Assembly (NCBI GenBank): GCA_016722025.1
Contig: JADKGZ010000012.1
Location: 71,590 to 135,589 of the forward strand
Source of the DNA: Acidimicrobiaceae bacterium
GTDB taxonomy: Bacteria; Actinomycetota; Acidimicrobiia; Acidimicrobiales; Ilumatobacteraceae
Direction: 5' to 3'
Length of the DNA: 64,000 bases
The first letter of the stretch is position 1, and each line of letters begins with the position of its first letter. The translations under genes were made by a program, and so were the position numbers. Below the pieces are notes generated by a model. It was not told the origin of the DNA. It ran no database searches and was given only the letters and a program-made list of their open reading frames with translations. Below, piece by piece: positions 25,809-34,257 of the stretch.

Positions 25809-26617
25809 GCACGGTGCCCGCACTCGATGCCGTCGAGCTCACCGTCGGCTACGGCAGCGACCCTGTCGTGGAAGGCATTACGCTCTCGTTGCGGCCCGGC
25901 GAGTCGTTGGCGCTCGTGGGCACCAACGGCTCCGGCAAGTCCACCTTGCTGAAGACGATGCTGGGCCTCATCCCGTCGCTCGCCGGCTCGCTGCAGGTGC
26001 TCGGCGGCACCCCCGGCTCGCGGCCCAAGCGCATCGCGTATCTCGGGCAGGCGCACACGGCACGGTTCGTGGTGCCCATCCGCTCGGTCGAAGTGGTGCG
26101 CATGGGTCGCTTCGCAGCACTCGGTTTGTTCGGGCGCACGTCGGCGAGAGACCGCCAGTTGGTCGCCGAGGCGATGACGCACATGGAGGTGACGCACCTC
26201 GCCGACCAGCCCTTGCGCTCGCTCTCGGGCGGGCAGCAGCAGCGCATCTACCTCGCCCAGGTCATCGCTCACGATGCCGACCTGTTGGTGCTCGACGAGC
26301 CGACCGGGGGCCTCGACATCTCCGGCCGCGAGCGGTATCGCGAAATGGTCGAGGCAGCCCTCGCGCGCGGCGCCGCCGTGGTCACCGCCACGCACGACAT
26401 CGGCGAGGCCGCCACCTGCGACCAGGTGCTGTTGCTCAACCGGCGCATCGTGGCGCAGGGGCCACCGCAGCAGGTGTTGAACACGGCCCGCCTGCTCGAG
26501 ACGTTCGGCATCACGTTGCAGGGCATCCAACACGACGACCACCACGACTTCGTGATCGGTGAGATGCCACACGGCCACGAGCACGGGCACGAACACGACC
26601 ACGACCACCGGCACTGA
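25805..26617 (+). CDS. znuC: zinc ABC transporter ATPase with His-rich tail
   Basis: A 270-aa ABC ATPase. Walker A is GTNGSGKST near residue 40, the signature is LSGGQQQR, Walker B is LLVLDEPTGGLD and the switch His is in TATHDIGEA. The GTG at 25805 overlaps the permease stop (GTGA). The last 28 residues are extremely His/Asp-rich (HGHEHGHEHDHDHRH), unusual for the ATPase subunit. That tail could buffer zinc at the cytoplasmic mouth or sense zinc to gate transport; this is inference. Confidence 0.9.
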   Translation: MSTVPALDAVELTVGYGSDPVVEGITLSLRPGESLALVGTNGSGKSTLLKTMLGLIPSLAGSLQVLGGTPGSRPKRIAYLGQAHTARFVVPIRSVEVVRMGRFAALGLFGRTSARDRQLVAEAMTHMEVTHLADQPLRSLSGGQQQRIYLAQVIAHDADLLVLDEPTGGLDISGRERYREMVEAALARGAAVVTATHDIGEAATCDQVLLLNRRIVAQGPPQQVLNTARLLETFGITLQGIQHDDHHDFVIGEMPHGHEHGHEHDHDHRH

Positions 26618-26656
26618 TGCACCGCATCGGCGCTTGCGTCGGTGCCGCAGCACTCG

Positions 26657-26662
26657 TACGGT
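26657..26662 (+). promoter_or_regulatory. -10 element, leaderless glycosyltransferase gene
   Basis: TACGGT with a 6-nt gap to the ATG at 26669. The spacing decides the start codon. Confidence 0.5.
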
Positions 26663-26668
26663 GATCGG

Positions 26669-28138
26669 ATGCCACTTCCGGCCGGTCAGCTCGCTGCCAT
26701 GGGGTTCTACTTCTACCCGCGTGGTGGCAGCGCGCAGGTCGCTCGCTACCTGTCGCGGTCGCTGGCGGGCGGTCGCTGGGCACCGACGCTGTTCGCGGGT
26801 TCGCTCGGTGGGGCGGCGCAGGCGTGCAACGCCCGGCACTTCTTCGGTGGTGTGCGCTGCGAACCGTTGGACTACACCCCGGCGGCCGATGCGTGGTCGG
26901 CCGGCTGCGACCCGATGGCGATGGCGGTGCCGATGCACGCGTCGTACGAGAGCAAGGCCGGCGTGCCGGATCGCGTCTTCGGAGACCTCGACGATCGGGC
27001 GTACGGCCTGCAGGTGGCCAGCTGGGTCGGGTTCCTCTCCGAGCGGGCCGTCGGCGTTCCGAGTGTGGTGCACCTGCACCACCTCACCCCGATGCACGCG
27101 GCGGTTCGCAGGGTGTGGCCGCGTGTGCCCCTCATCACCCATCTGCACGGCACCGAACTGAAGATGCTGGCGGCGATTCGCGATGACCCGCTCGACCTTG
27201 GGTGCGAGCGATACGGGGTCGCGTGGGCCACCCGCATGCAGAGCTGGGCCGGTCGTTCGAATCGAGTGGTCGTGGTGTCGGCCACGGATCATGCGCTGGC
27301 GCTCGATCTTCTGCCGCTCGACCCGGGGCGCGTCGTCACCATCGCCAGCGGCGTCGACACCGACGTCTTCGAGCCCAAGGTGCGTGCTTGGTCCGAGCGG
27401 CTCGCGCTGTGGCGGCGATGGCTGGTCGACGACCCCCGCGGATGGCGACCGGGTGGCGCGGAGGGCTCCATCCGGTACACCGCACACGACCTGTCGGCGT
27501 TCACCGACGACGCCGGGCGACCGGTGCCCGTGGTGCTGTTCGCCGGTCGCTTCCTGCGCTTCAAGCGACTTCAGTTGCTCATCGAGGCGCACCACACGAT
27601 GCGGTCGCTCGCGGGCAACAGATCCGTGCTCGTGATCGTCGGCGGCTTCCCCGGCGAGTGGGAGGGTGAGCACCCCTACGACACCGTCCACCGCCTGGGC
27701 GCGCAGGGCGTGTTCTTCGTCGGCTGGCGCGACCACGTCGATCTCGCCGAGATCCTCGGTTGCAGTGACGTGTTCGCCGCACCCTCTGTCGACGAACCGT
27801 TCGGTCTGGTCTACCTGGAGGCGATGTCGGCCGGCCTGCCACCGATCGCCACCAACACCGGGGGTCCGCAGTCGTTCATCAACGTCGACCCTCTACGCCC
27901 TACAGGCTGGCTGGTGCCGCCCGACGACGTGGCGGCGACGGCGCGGGCGCTCGCCGAGGCGGTGTCGGATCCGCTGGCGCGAGCAGCGCGAGGGCGTCGT
28001 GCTGCTCGTTTCGTGCGCCGGCGGTACTCGTGGGCATCGTCGGCAACGGCGTTCGAGGAGCTGTACCGAGAGGTGGTCGACGAACCCGAGCGCGGGTGGC
28101 GCTCTCAGCGTGCGCGGCCCTCCAGCGGCGTCGCATAG
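26669..28138 (+). CDS. glycosyltransferase family 4
   Basis: A 489-aa GT-B glycosyltransferase. The N-terminal acceptor domain has FYFYPRGGSAQVARYLSR near residue 12. The C-terminal donor domain has VLFAGRFLRFKRL, AAPSVDEPFGLVYLEAMSAG (E-x7-E) and NTGGPQ. It transfers a sugar from an NDP-sugar in the cytoplasm, probably to a lipid or a small-molecule thiol/glycan precursor. A longer frame from 26642 was rejected because the promoter hexamer at 26657-26662 lies inside it. It overlaps the convergent gene at 28105 by 34 nt. Confidence 0.85.
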   Translation: MPLPAGQLAAMGFYFYPRGGSAQVARYLSRSLAGGRWAPTLFAGSLGGAAQACNARHFFGGVRCEPLDYTPAADAWSAGCDPMAMAVPMHASYESKAGVPDRVFGDLDDRAYGLQVASWVGFLSERAVGVPSVVHLHHLTPMHAAVRRVWPRVPLITHLHGTELKMLAAIRDDPLDLGCERYGVAWATRMQSWAGRSNRVVVVSATDHALALDLLPLDPGRVVTIASGVDTDVFEPKVRAWSERLALWRRWLVDDPRGWRPGGAEGSIRYTAHDLSAFTDDAGRPVPVVLFAGRFLRFKRLQLLIEAHHTMRSLAGNRSVLVIVGGFPGEWEGEHPYDTVHRLGAQGVFFVGWRDHVDLAEILGCSDVFAAPSVDEPFGLVYLEAMSAGLPPIATNTGGPQSFINVDPLRPTGWLVPPDDVAATARALAEAVSDPLARAARGRRAARFVRRRYSWASSATAFEELYREVVDEPERGWRSQRARPSSGVA

Positions 28139-28923
28139 GACACGATGGTGCCGTGCCCGTCGTCGGGCAGCAGGTGCACCACCAGCCGGCCGTCGCGGAT
28201 CTCGCACCACAGCGGGTTGTGGGTGCCCACACGACCAGATGCCCCCTGGTAGTGCGGGAACGGCACCTCTCGTTCCATCACCAGGTCGGCGGCGTTGAGC
28301 AGGCCGAGGCCTCCCAACCAGCCAGGCCCCGCAGCCAGTGCAACCTCGGCGACGCCACCGCACAGCAGGTGGCCGCTGTCGAGCCACTGGCAGTCCTGGT
28401 GGTCGACGAAGAAGCCTGGGTTCACCTTGGCAGCCAGCAGCCGCCCGTCCACGGACCAGCGATAGAAGCGGCGCGAGCCCCACGACCAGCCGACGAGGTC
28501 GCCGTCGCTGCCGCAGCGGGCGATCGCCCCCACGTGATCATCCACGTCGAACGCTCGCTCGGGTTGCCCGCCGGGCTCCATGCGGTAGACGGTGGCCGAG
28601 GAGTTGGGTACGTACTCGGCGCTCGCGATCCACAGGGCCGTACCGTCGAAGTCCATGCCGCCGGGGTGGTAGCGCGCGGCATCGCCCACCGCGACACGCT
28701 CGATCTCATCGCCCGCGGCGTCGACGGCCAGGACGAAACCGAGGCGGCGATCGACATCGACCGTCGAGATCCACCACGTCGAATCCACCCGCGCCATGCC
28801 CTGCGGGTGGTGGGCATCGAACCGCAGCGGCAGTTCGCCGATCAGCTCCCAACTCGTCGAGCGGGTGGTTGCAGCAACGGTGTTCGCAACAGCCGCCCCG
28901 GCGCGTGTGTCGTTGTACAACAT
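28105..28923 (-). CDS. DUF6454-like beta-propeller protein
   Basis: A 272-aa protein with short blade-like beta repeats. The HHPQGMARVDSTWWIST start, HPGGMDFDGTALWIASAEY, and a GWSWGSRRFYRW segment recall the DUF6454 family of predicted six-bladed propellers. No signal peptide is obvious, although homologues are often secreted. No catalytic residues can be named. The family call is from memory of its HPQG and HPGG signatures and should be checked with a profile search. Confidence 0.6.
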   Translation of the reverse strand: MLYNDTRAGAAVANTVAATTRSTSWELIGELPLRFDAHHPQGMARVDSTWWISTVDVDRRLGFVLAVDAAGDEIERVAVGDAARYHPGGMDFDGTALWIASAEYVPNSSATVYRMEPGGQPERAFDVDDHVGAIARCGSDGDLVGWSWGSRRFYRWSVDGRLLAAKVNPGFFVDHQDCQWLDSGHLLCGGVAEVALAAGPGWLGGLGLLNAADLVMEREVPFPHYQGASGRVGTHNPLWCEIRDGRLVVHLLPDDGHGTIVSYATPLEGRAR

Positions 28924-28981
28924 GCGGCGTGAAGTATCGCGAACCGGCGCTCACTTGTGACTGATGGTCTCGTCGTCGAGC

Positions 28982-30526
28982 TCAGACCTCGAACGTGTCG
29001 GGCACCTCGGCCTCGTATGGATCATCCGTCTGCTGGTCGGCCCTGTCCGTGTAGGCGATCGTGGCCTCGTCGGCCAGGAACGCCGCGTCGGGCATCTCGA
29101 TCATCGCCACGTCGTCGATCACCGAGAAGTCGTCGATCACTGCCGAGTCCTCGATCACTGCCGAGTCCTCGATCACGGCCGAGTCGTCGATCACTGCCGA
29201 GTCCTCGATCAACGCCAGGTCCTGGGTCGTCTCCTCGGCCACGAACGTGACCTCGTCGCTCAACGCTGCAGGCACGGCATCGCTGAACTCGTCGGCGCCG
29301 AAGAAGCCACCGGGCGTGCCGGGCGCCCAACCGGGGGGCGCCAGCGTGGGCTGTGCCGGCTCCACCATCGGAGACGGCACGGAACCGATGGGGTCGATGG
29401 GGTCGACGGCGTCGAACTCCTCGGCGGTGGTGCGCAGCTCCTCCGCTCTCGCGCGGTGCGCTGCGGCAGCTTCCTTCACGCGGTCGGCATCGGCGACGCC
29501 GCGAGCCTCGAGGTCGGTGTACGCCTCGTCCAGCCGCTCGGCTTCGCGCATCTCGTCCGCGGCCTGGCGGTACACGCGTGCTTGGTCCTCCTGCTCGTCG
29601 AAGGCACGCTCCTGCCGTTCAGACCGCGCGTGCACCGTGGCGATGTCGGCGTCTCGCTGTTCGAGGCGGGCCTTGGCGTTGGCGGCTTGCACGCGGGCAT
29701 CGGCCGCCGCCGACTGGGCACCGACTGCCTGCTGGTCGGCGACTCGCGCTTCGATGTTCAAGCGAGCCCAGTCCTCCGCGCGCTCCTCAGCCATTGCGGT
29801 GTCACCCGTGTTGCGAGCCACGGTCGCGTCGCGCTCTGCCTGCTGCCGCTGGTTCTTCAGTTCGCGGGCGACGCCCTGCTTCTCCGCCACCTGTCGATCA
29901 GCATCGAGTGCGCGCGCGTCGGCCGCGGCGTGTTCGCGTGCGACTGCGTCGCGTTGCATCGCGGCCATGCCCAGGTCGGTCTCGTACTCATCTCTGGCGA
30001 GGCCGCGTGCGGCGCTGGCGCCGATCTCGAGCGCGTGCGCCTCCGCAGCCAGCTGGTCGGCGGTGAGCAGCGCTTCATGGCCCCACTGCACGTCCTCCGG
30101 GAACTCGATCGGCGTCGGCGTGGGGCCGGAGGTTTCGTAGCCGATGGTGCCGTCTGGCTCCACGGAGAGCGTGTGCCCGTTGCGCATCTCCTCCTGCAGG
30201 CGACCACTGTCGATCTCCTGCTTCACCGCGACGCGCATCTGTGCGGCTTGCTCGCCGGACTGCCGGCTGTCGAGGGGGAGGAAGTACTCCAACCGCCCGT
30301 CGCTGTGAACACGGATGAGCGCACCCTCGCCGATGCCTTGATCGATGAGCAGCATCTGCTGCTCGCTGAGCGCCGGGTCTGGGTCGATGAGCACCTTCGC
30401 GCGGTGGTCGGCCCGATCGGCCGAGATGCTGCCATCAGGGTGCACGGAGACGCCGTAGCCCATCCTCGCCATCTCCACCACCCTGCCGAGCTTCGATTCT
30501 ATGAAGGTCTCGGCGTCGTCGGTCAT
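28982..30526 (-). CDS. unrecognised coiled-coil protein with PDG motifs and acidic tandem repeats
   Basis: A 514-aa protein that fits no family I know. Residues 1-130 carry three copies of a short motif, hydrophobic-x-V-x-[PS]-D-G-x-I, each preceded by R/M-rich helix (GVSVHPDGSIS, LIRVHSDGRLE, HTLSVEPDGTIG). Residues about 155-370 are an Ala/Glu/Arg-rich coiled coil. The C-terminal 140 residues are Pro- then Asp/Glu-rich and contain six 6-residue repeats of the type SAVIED. It has no signal peptide or membrane span. Its ATG overlaps the TGA of the 51-aa gene at 30523-30678, which carries a fourth copy of the PDG motif. The coiled-coil end resembles the proteins at 59271-60568. Confidence 0.75.
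   Translation of the reverse strand: MTDDAETFIESKLGRVVEMARMGYGVSVHPDGSISADRADHRAKVLIDPDPALSEQQMLLIDQGIGEGALIRVHSDGRLEYFLPLDSRQSGEQAAQMRVAVKQEIDSGRLQEEMRNGHTLSVEPDGTIGYETSGPTPTPIEFPEDVQWGHEALLTADQLAAEAHALEIGASAARGLARDEYETDLGMAAMQRDAVAREHAAADARALDADRQVAEKQGVARELKNQRQQAERDATVARNTGDTAMAEERAEDWARLNIEARVADQQAVGAQSAAADARVQAANAKARLEQRDADIATVHARSERQERAFDEQEDQARVYRQAADEMREAERLDEAYTDLEARGVADADRVKEAAAAHRARAEELRTTAEEFDAVDPIDPIGSVPSPMVEPAQPTLAPPGWAPGTPGGFFGADEFSDAVPAALSDEVTFVAEETTQDLALIEDSAVIDDSAVIEDSAVIEDSAVIDDFSVIDDVAMIEMPDAAFLADEATIAYTDRADQQTDDPYEAEVPDTFEV
29115..29222 (-). repeat. six 18-bp tandem repeats
   Basis: Six head-to-tail 18-bp units (29115, 29133, 29151, 29169, 29187, 29205), three of them identical, encode an acidic Ser-Ala-Val-Ile-Glu/Asp-Asp repeat within the gene above. 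Confidence 0.9.
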
Positions 30527-30678
30527 CGGGTTGGTCGCGTCGGGGAGATGTACACCGCCCCGTCGGGTGCCAGTGTCACGTTCTTGCCGGCGCGCAACGC
30601 ATCTCGCATCCGGCGCAGGTCGCCGTCGTCACCGATCACGTCGGTGGGTGCTGTGGGGATGTGATCGTTACCTGCCAT
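30523..30678 (-). CDS. 51-aa PDG-motif protein
   Basis: A small gene upstream of and overlapping the coiled-coil gene by ATGA. The product has a charged helix RRMRDALRAG followed by KNVTLAPDGAVYIS, the same helix-plus-PDG unit found three times in the larger neighbour. A TACTGT hexamer lies 6 nt before its ATG, so it starts a leaderless operon. Its size and conserved motif argue for a real gene. I do not know its function; it may be an N-terminal domain translated separately. Confidence 0.65.
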   Translation of the reverse strand: MAGNDHIPTAPTDVIGDDGDLRRMRDALRAGKNVTLAPDGAVYISPTRPTR

Positions 30679-30684
30679 CTGCGA

Positions 30685-30690
30685 ACAGTA
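30685..30690 (-). promoter_or_regulatory. -10 element, leaderless PDG operon
   Basis: TACTGT on the minus strand with a 6-nt gap to the ATG at 30678. The 283-bp gap up to 30962 shows nothing else I can name. Confidence 0.5.
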
Positions 30691-30961
30691 AGCCCGAAAT
30701 CTCCACCCCGTGAACGGGAGGGTTCCCGGTCGGCTCGTCGTTGTCCTCCGTGCGGGCCGCAACGGCGGTGACCTTCGCCCCTTCCCGCTGGCTGCTGACG
30801 GTGATGCGATGGCGGGGTCGACCGCGGTCGTGGCGAAAGGGGTCGCAGCGACGAGGGTCGGGGAGGGAGCGGGGAGGGAGCGTCCATGCAGCAATCGGTC
30901 GCATCGTTCGAGGTGAGCCCGGCCACCGTCATGACTGCTCCTGCGAATCGGTCGCCGTTCC

Positions 30962-31609
30962 ATGCTGTTCGCTGATCGCGCTGAAGCGGGTCGACGTCTC
31001 GCACTGGAGCTGCGCCATCTGCAGGGTGACCCGTCGGTGGTGGTGCTCGGCCTGCCGAGAGGAGGCGTGCCGGTCGCGTTGGAAGTGGCAAGATCGCTCG
31101 GCGTGCGTCTCGATGTGATGATGGTGCGCAAGCTGGGCGTGCCGAGGCAGCCGGAGCTGGCAATGGGTGCCATCGGCGAAGGAGGTGTTCGCATCGTCAA
31201 CGAAGATGTCGTGCGACGTGCAGGTGTCACCGAGCGCGAGCTCGAGGAGGTGGCGGCGAAGGAGCTGGTCGAGCTCCAACGGCGAGCACTGCGGTTCCGT
31301 GGGCCGCGCCGGCAAGTGTCGCTGCAGGGTCACACGGTGGTGGTGGTTGACGACGGGCTGGCCACGGGAGCGACGGCACGGGCCGCATGCGAGGCGGCGC
31401 GCGGGCAAGGTGCCGCACGAGTGGTGCTGGCAGTGCCGGTGGCCCCGCACGACTGGGTCGAACGCATGGCGGGCAGCGCTGACGAGTACGTCTGCGTGAG
31501 TGCTCCGCTGCGGTTCTCCGCAGTGGGTGAGTTCTATGGCGACTTCTCCCAGACAACGGATGAACAGGTCATCGAGTGCCTCCGCCGCGAAGGCCCCGTT
31601 CGCCGATGA
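30962..31609 (+). CDS. phosphoribosyltransferase-family protein
   Basis: A 215-aa type I PRTase fold. The PRPP loop is VVVVDDGLATGAT near residue 125, and the N-terminal hood begins FADRAEAGRRLALEL. Proteins of this kind are often encoded next to hydrogenase or dormancy genes in actinobacteria, and their substrates are unknown. Its TGA overlaps the hypF ATG, so it is the first gene of the hyp operon and translationally coupled to hypF. Confidence 0.8.
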   Translation: MLFADRAEAGRRLALELRHLQGDPSVVVLGLPRGGVPVALEVARSLGVRLDVMMVRKLGVPRQPELAMGAIGEGGVRIVNEDVVRRAGVTERELEEVAAKELVELQRRALRFRGPRRQVSLQGHTVVVVDDGLATGATARAACEAARGQGAARVVLAVPVAPHDWVERMAGSADEYVCVSAPLRFSAVGEFYGDFSQTTDEQVIECLRREGPVRR

Positions 31610-34017
31610 CCTCCTCTTCACGGGTTCGCAGGGTGCTTCGCGTTCGCGGGGTGGTGCAAGGCGTCGGTTTTCGACCGTTCGTGCACACTCTGGCGACGAC
31701 CCTCGGGCTCGCTGGTTGGGTCTGCAACGACGACGAGGGTGTGCTCATCGAGGTCGAAGGAGCCAGTGAGGTGGTCGATGAGTTCGGCCTGCGGCTGCGG
31801 CGGCTCTCACCGCCGATGGCGCACATCACCTCCGTGGAAGCAGCATCCGGCACGTGCACGGGCGACATCGAGTTCAGCATCGTGAGATCGGTCGCCGGTG
31901 GCAGCACGGCACATGGAGCGATTGCTTCGCTGCCACCCGATCTGGCGGTGTGCTCCGATTGCCTGCGGGAGATGTTCGATCCTTGCGATCGGCGCTACCG
32001 CCACCCGTTCATCACCTGTACGAACTGTGGTCCCCGGTTCACGATCGCGCTCGGTCTGCCATACGACCGGGCACGCACCACGATGGCCGCCTTCGAGATG
32101 TGCGCGGCATGCGCGCGCGAGTACCACGATCCCACCGATCGGCGCTTTCACGCGCAGCCAGTGGCATGTCACGAATGCGGGCCGCGACTGGAGCTGATCG
32201 ACCGTGGCGGCGAAAGGCTGCACACTGGCGAGGGCGCGTTGCGCGCCACGCAGCGACTGCTCGTCGACGGTGCGATCGTTGCTGTGAAGGGCATTGGCGG
32301 GTATCACCTGATGTGCGACGCCACCAACCCGCTGGCCGTCGCGACGCTGCGCGCACGCAAGCGGCGCGGTGGCAAGCCGCTGGCGGTGATGGTGGCTGAT
32401 CTGGAGGTGCTCGCCGGCGTGACCGTACCGAGTGCCGCTGAAGTTGCTGCCCTGCTCGGGCCACAGCGCCCGATTCTGCTGCTGCGTCGCGACGGCCGTG
32501 GCTCGCTGCAGCCCGCGTGGCCGATCTCCGTGGCCGGTGACGCCGCGGATGTGGGGGTGATGCTGCCCTATGCCCCCGTGCATCACCTCCTGTTCGACGG
32601 GCTCGCCACGCGAGTGCTGGTGTGCACCTCCGGCAACCTGGCCGATGAGCCGATCGTCACCGACGACGACGAGGCGTTCGAACGGTTGGGAGCGATCGCC
32701 GACGCCTGGCTGCGTCACGACCGCGTGATCCATCGACCATGCGACGACAGTGTGGTGCGCGTCGTCGGCCACACGGCAGGACCCGTCGTCAGTCGCGCCG
32801 TGAGCGACCCGGACGCCGCCGACCGGACACTGGTGCGGCGATCGCGAGGGTGGGCGCCGTTGCCCGTCGAACTGGGCAACTGGCACGGCGAGGAGCTGCC
32901 GGGAGTGCTGGCCATGGGCGGCGACCTGAAGAACGTCGTCGCGGTCGCTGCCGGGCGGTCCTCATGGCTGTCTCAGCACCTGGGTGACCTTGGCGAGCTC
33001 GCCACCTATCGGGCTGTGCGGCGGGCGGCCGAGCAGTTGCTGTCGCTCACCCGAGTGAGCCCGACCCTGGTGGCGATCGACGCGCACCCCGCGTACCTCT
33101 CGGCGCGTCTCGGCCGCGAGATCGCCGGCGACCTGGGTGTTCCGGTCGTCGCGGTGCAGCACCACCACGCACACATCGTCTCCGTGCTCGCCGAAGCCGG
33201 CCGGGCTGCGACCTCCGCGAACCACGATCCGGTGATCGGTTTCGTCTTCGACGGCACGGGGTTCGGCCCCGACGGCACCATCTGGGGCGGTGAGGTGCTC
33301 GTCGCCGACGCCGCGCATGCCGAGAGAGTCGCTCACCTTGCCGCCGTTCCACTGCCGGGCGGCGATGCCGCCATCGAGCAACCGGCCCGAGCTGCGCTCG
33401 CTCACCTGTGGGCGGCAGGCTGTGCGTGGGACCAGCGCCTCCCGTGTGTCTCCTGGTTCGCCGAACCCGAGCGGGCGGTGGTGCGGGTACAACTCGAACG
33501 TCGGCTGGCGACGGTGCCGACGTCGAGCATGGGCCGTCTGTTCGACGCGGTTGCCGCGCTGGCGGGGGTGCGCCAGGTCGTCGAGTTCGAGGCGCAGGCG
33601 GCGATCGAACTGGAGGCCGTGGCCGACCCCGACGCCGATGGTTCGTACGGCTTCGCGTTCGCGGACCGGGATGGTTCGATCGATGCAGGGCCTGTGATCC
33701 GCGACGTTGTTCGCGACGTGCTCGCCGGAGAACCTGCCGGGGTGGTCTCCACCCGCTTTCACCGCGCCGTCACGGCCATGGTGCTCGACACAGCCCGGCG
33801 CGCCCGGCGCGCTCGTCGCCTGCACACGGTGGTGTTGACCGGAGGGGTGTTCCAGAACGTCCTGCTCATGCAAGGGTGTGCGGCATCGCTCGAGGCGGAT
33901 GGGTTCGAGGTGCTCCGCAACCGTCTGGTTCCCACCAACGATGGCGGTCTCGCACTGGGCCAGGCCGTGGTTGCCGGCACGGTGTTCGCCCACCTGCCGG
34001 CGATGCGCAAGGATTGA
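31606..34017 (+). CDS. hypF: [NiFe] hydrogenase maturation carbamoyltransferase HypF
   Basis: An 803-aa HypF. It makes a thiocarbamate on HypE from carbamoyl phosphate, the source of the cyanide ligands of the NiFe site. Domains in order are: acylphosphatase (residues 1-95, VRGVVQGVGFRPF), two C-x2-C-x18-C-x2-C zinc fingers (CSDC…CTNC and CAAC…CHEC), a YrdC-like domain (about 200-385) and the Kae1-like carbamoyltransferase domain with HHHAHIVSVLAE. The ATG overlaps the stop of the PRTase gene. Length and motif set are complete and no defect is seen. Confidence 0.96.
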   Translation: MTSSSRVRRVLRVRGVVQGVGFRPFVHTLATTLGLAGWVCNDDEGVLIEVEGASEVVDEFGLRLRRLSPPMAHITSVEAASGTCTGDIEFSIVRSVAGGSTAHGAIASLPPDLAVCSDCLREMFDPCDRRYRHPFITCTNCGPRFTIALGLPYDRARTTMAAFEMCAACAREYHDPTDRRFHAQPVACHECGPRLELIDRGGERLHTGEGALRATQRLLVDGAIVAVKGIGGYHLMCDATNPLAVATLRARKRRGGKPLAVMVADLEVLAGVTVPSAAEVAALLGPQRPILLLRRDGRGSLQPAWPISVAGDAADVGVMLPYAPVHHLLFDGLATRVLVCTSGNLADEPIVTDDDEAFERLGAIADAWLRHDRVIHRPCDDSVVRVVGHTAGPVVSRAVSDPDAADRTLVRRSRGWAPLPVELGNWHGEELPGVLAMGGDLKNVVAVAAGRSSWLSQHLGDLGELATYRAVRRAAEQLLSLTRVSPTLVAIDAHPAYLSARLGREIAGDLGVPVVAVQHHHAHIVSVLAEAGRAATSANHDPVIGFVFDGTGFGPDGTIWGGEVLVADAAHAERVAHLAAVPLPGGDAAIEQPARAALAHLWAAGCAWDQRLPCVSWFAEPERAVVRVQLERRLATVPTSSMGRLFDAVAALAGVRQVVEFEAQAAIELEAVADPDADGSYGFAFADRDGSIDAGPVIRDVVRDVLAGEPAGVVSTRFHRAVTAMVLDTARRARRARRLHTVVLTGGVFQNVLLMQGCAASLEADGFEVLRNRLVPTNDGGLALGQAVVAGTVFAHLPAMRKD

Positions 34018-34020
34018 CGC

Positions 34021-34257
34021 ATGTGCCTTGCCATCCCCGGTCGAGTGGTGGAGCTGCACGGACAGCATGGCGAGCTGGTCGCGCTGGTCGACTTCGACGG
34101 CACCACGCGCGAAGTGGTGGTGACGTTCGTTCCCGAGGTGCAACTGGGTGACTACGTCATCGTTCATGCCGGCGTGGCACTGCAACGCCTCGACGAGGCG
34201 GCGGCCGCCGAAACCCTGGCGCTCTTCGCCGAGATGGGTGACGGCGAGCCGGTGTGA
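34021..34257 (+). CDS. hypC: hydrogenase assembly chaperone HypC
   Basis: A 78-aa HypC/HupF chaperone. The essential N-terminal cysteine is in MCLAIPGRVVEL. HypC binds HypD and carries the Fe(CN)2CO moiety to the large subunit. It starts 3 nt after hypF and its TGA overlaps the GTG of hypD, so the genes are tightly coupled. Confidence 0.95.
   Translation: MCLAIPGRVVELHGQHGELVALVDFDGTTREVVVTFVPEVQLGDYVIVHAGVALQRLDEAAAAETLALFAEMGDGEPV

Noticed and set aside
29115..29222. CRISPR-like regularity
   Set aside because: The units are contiguous 18-bp coding repeats with no spacers; no cas genes are present.
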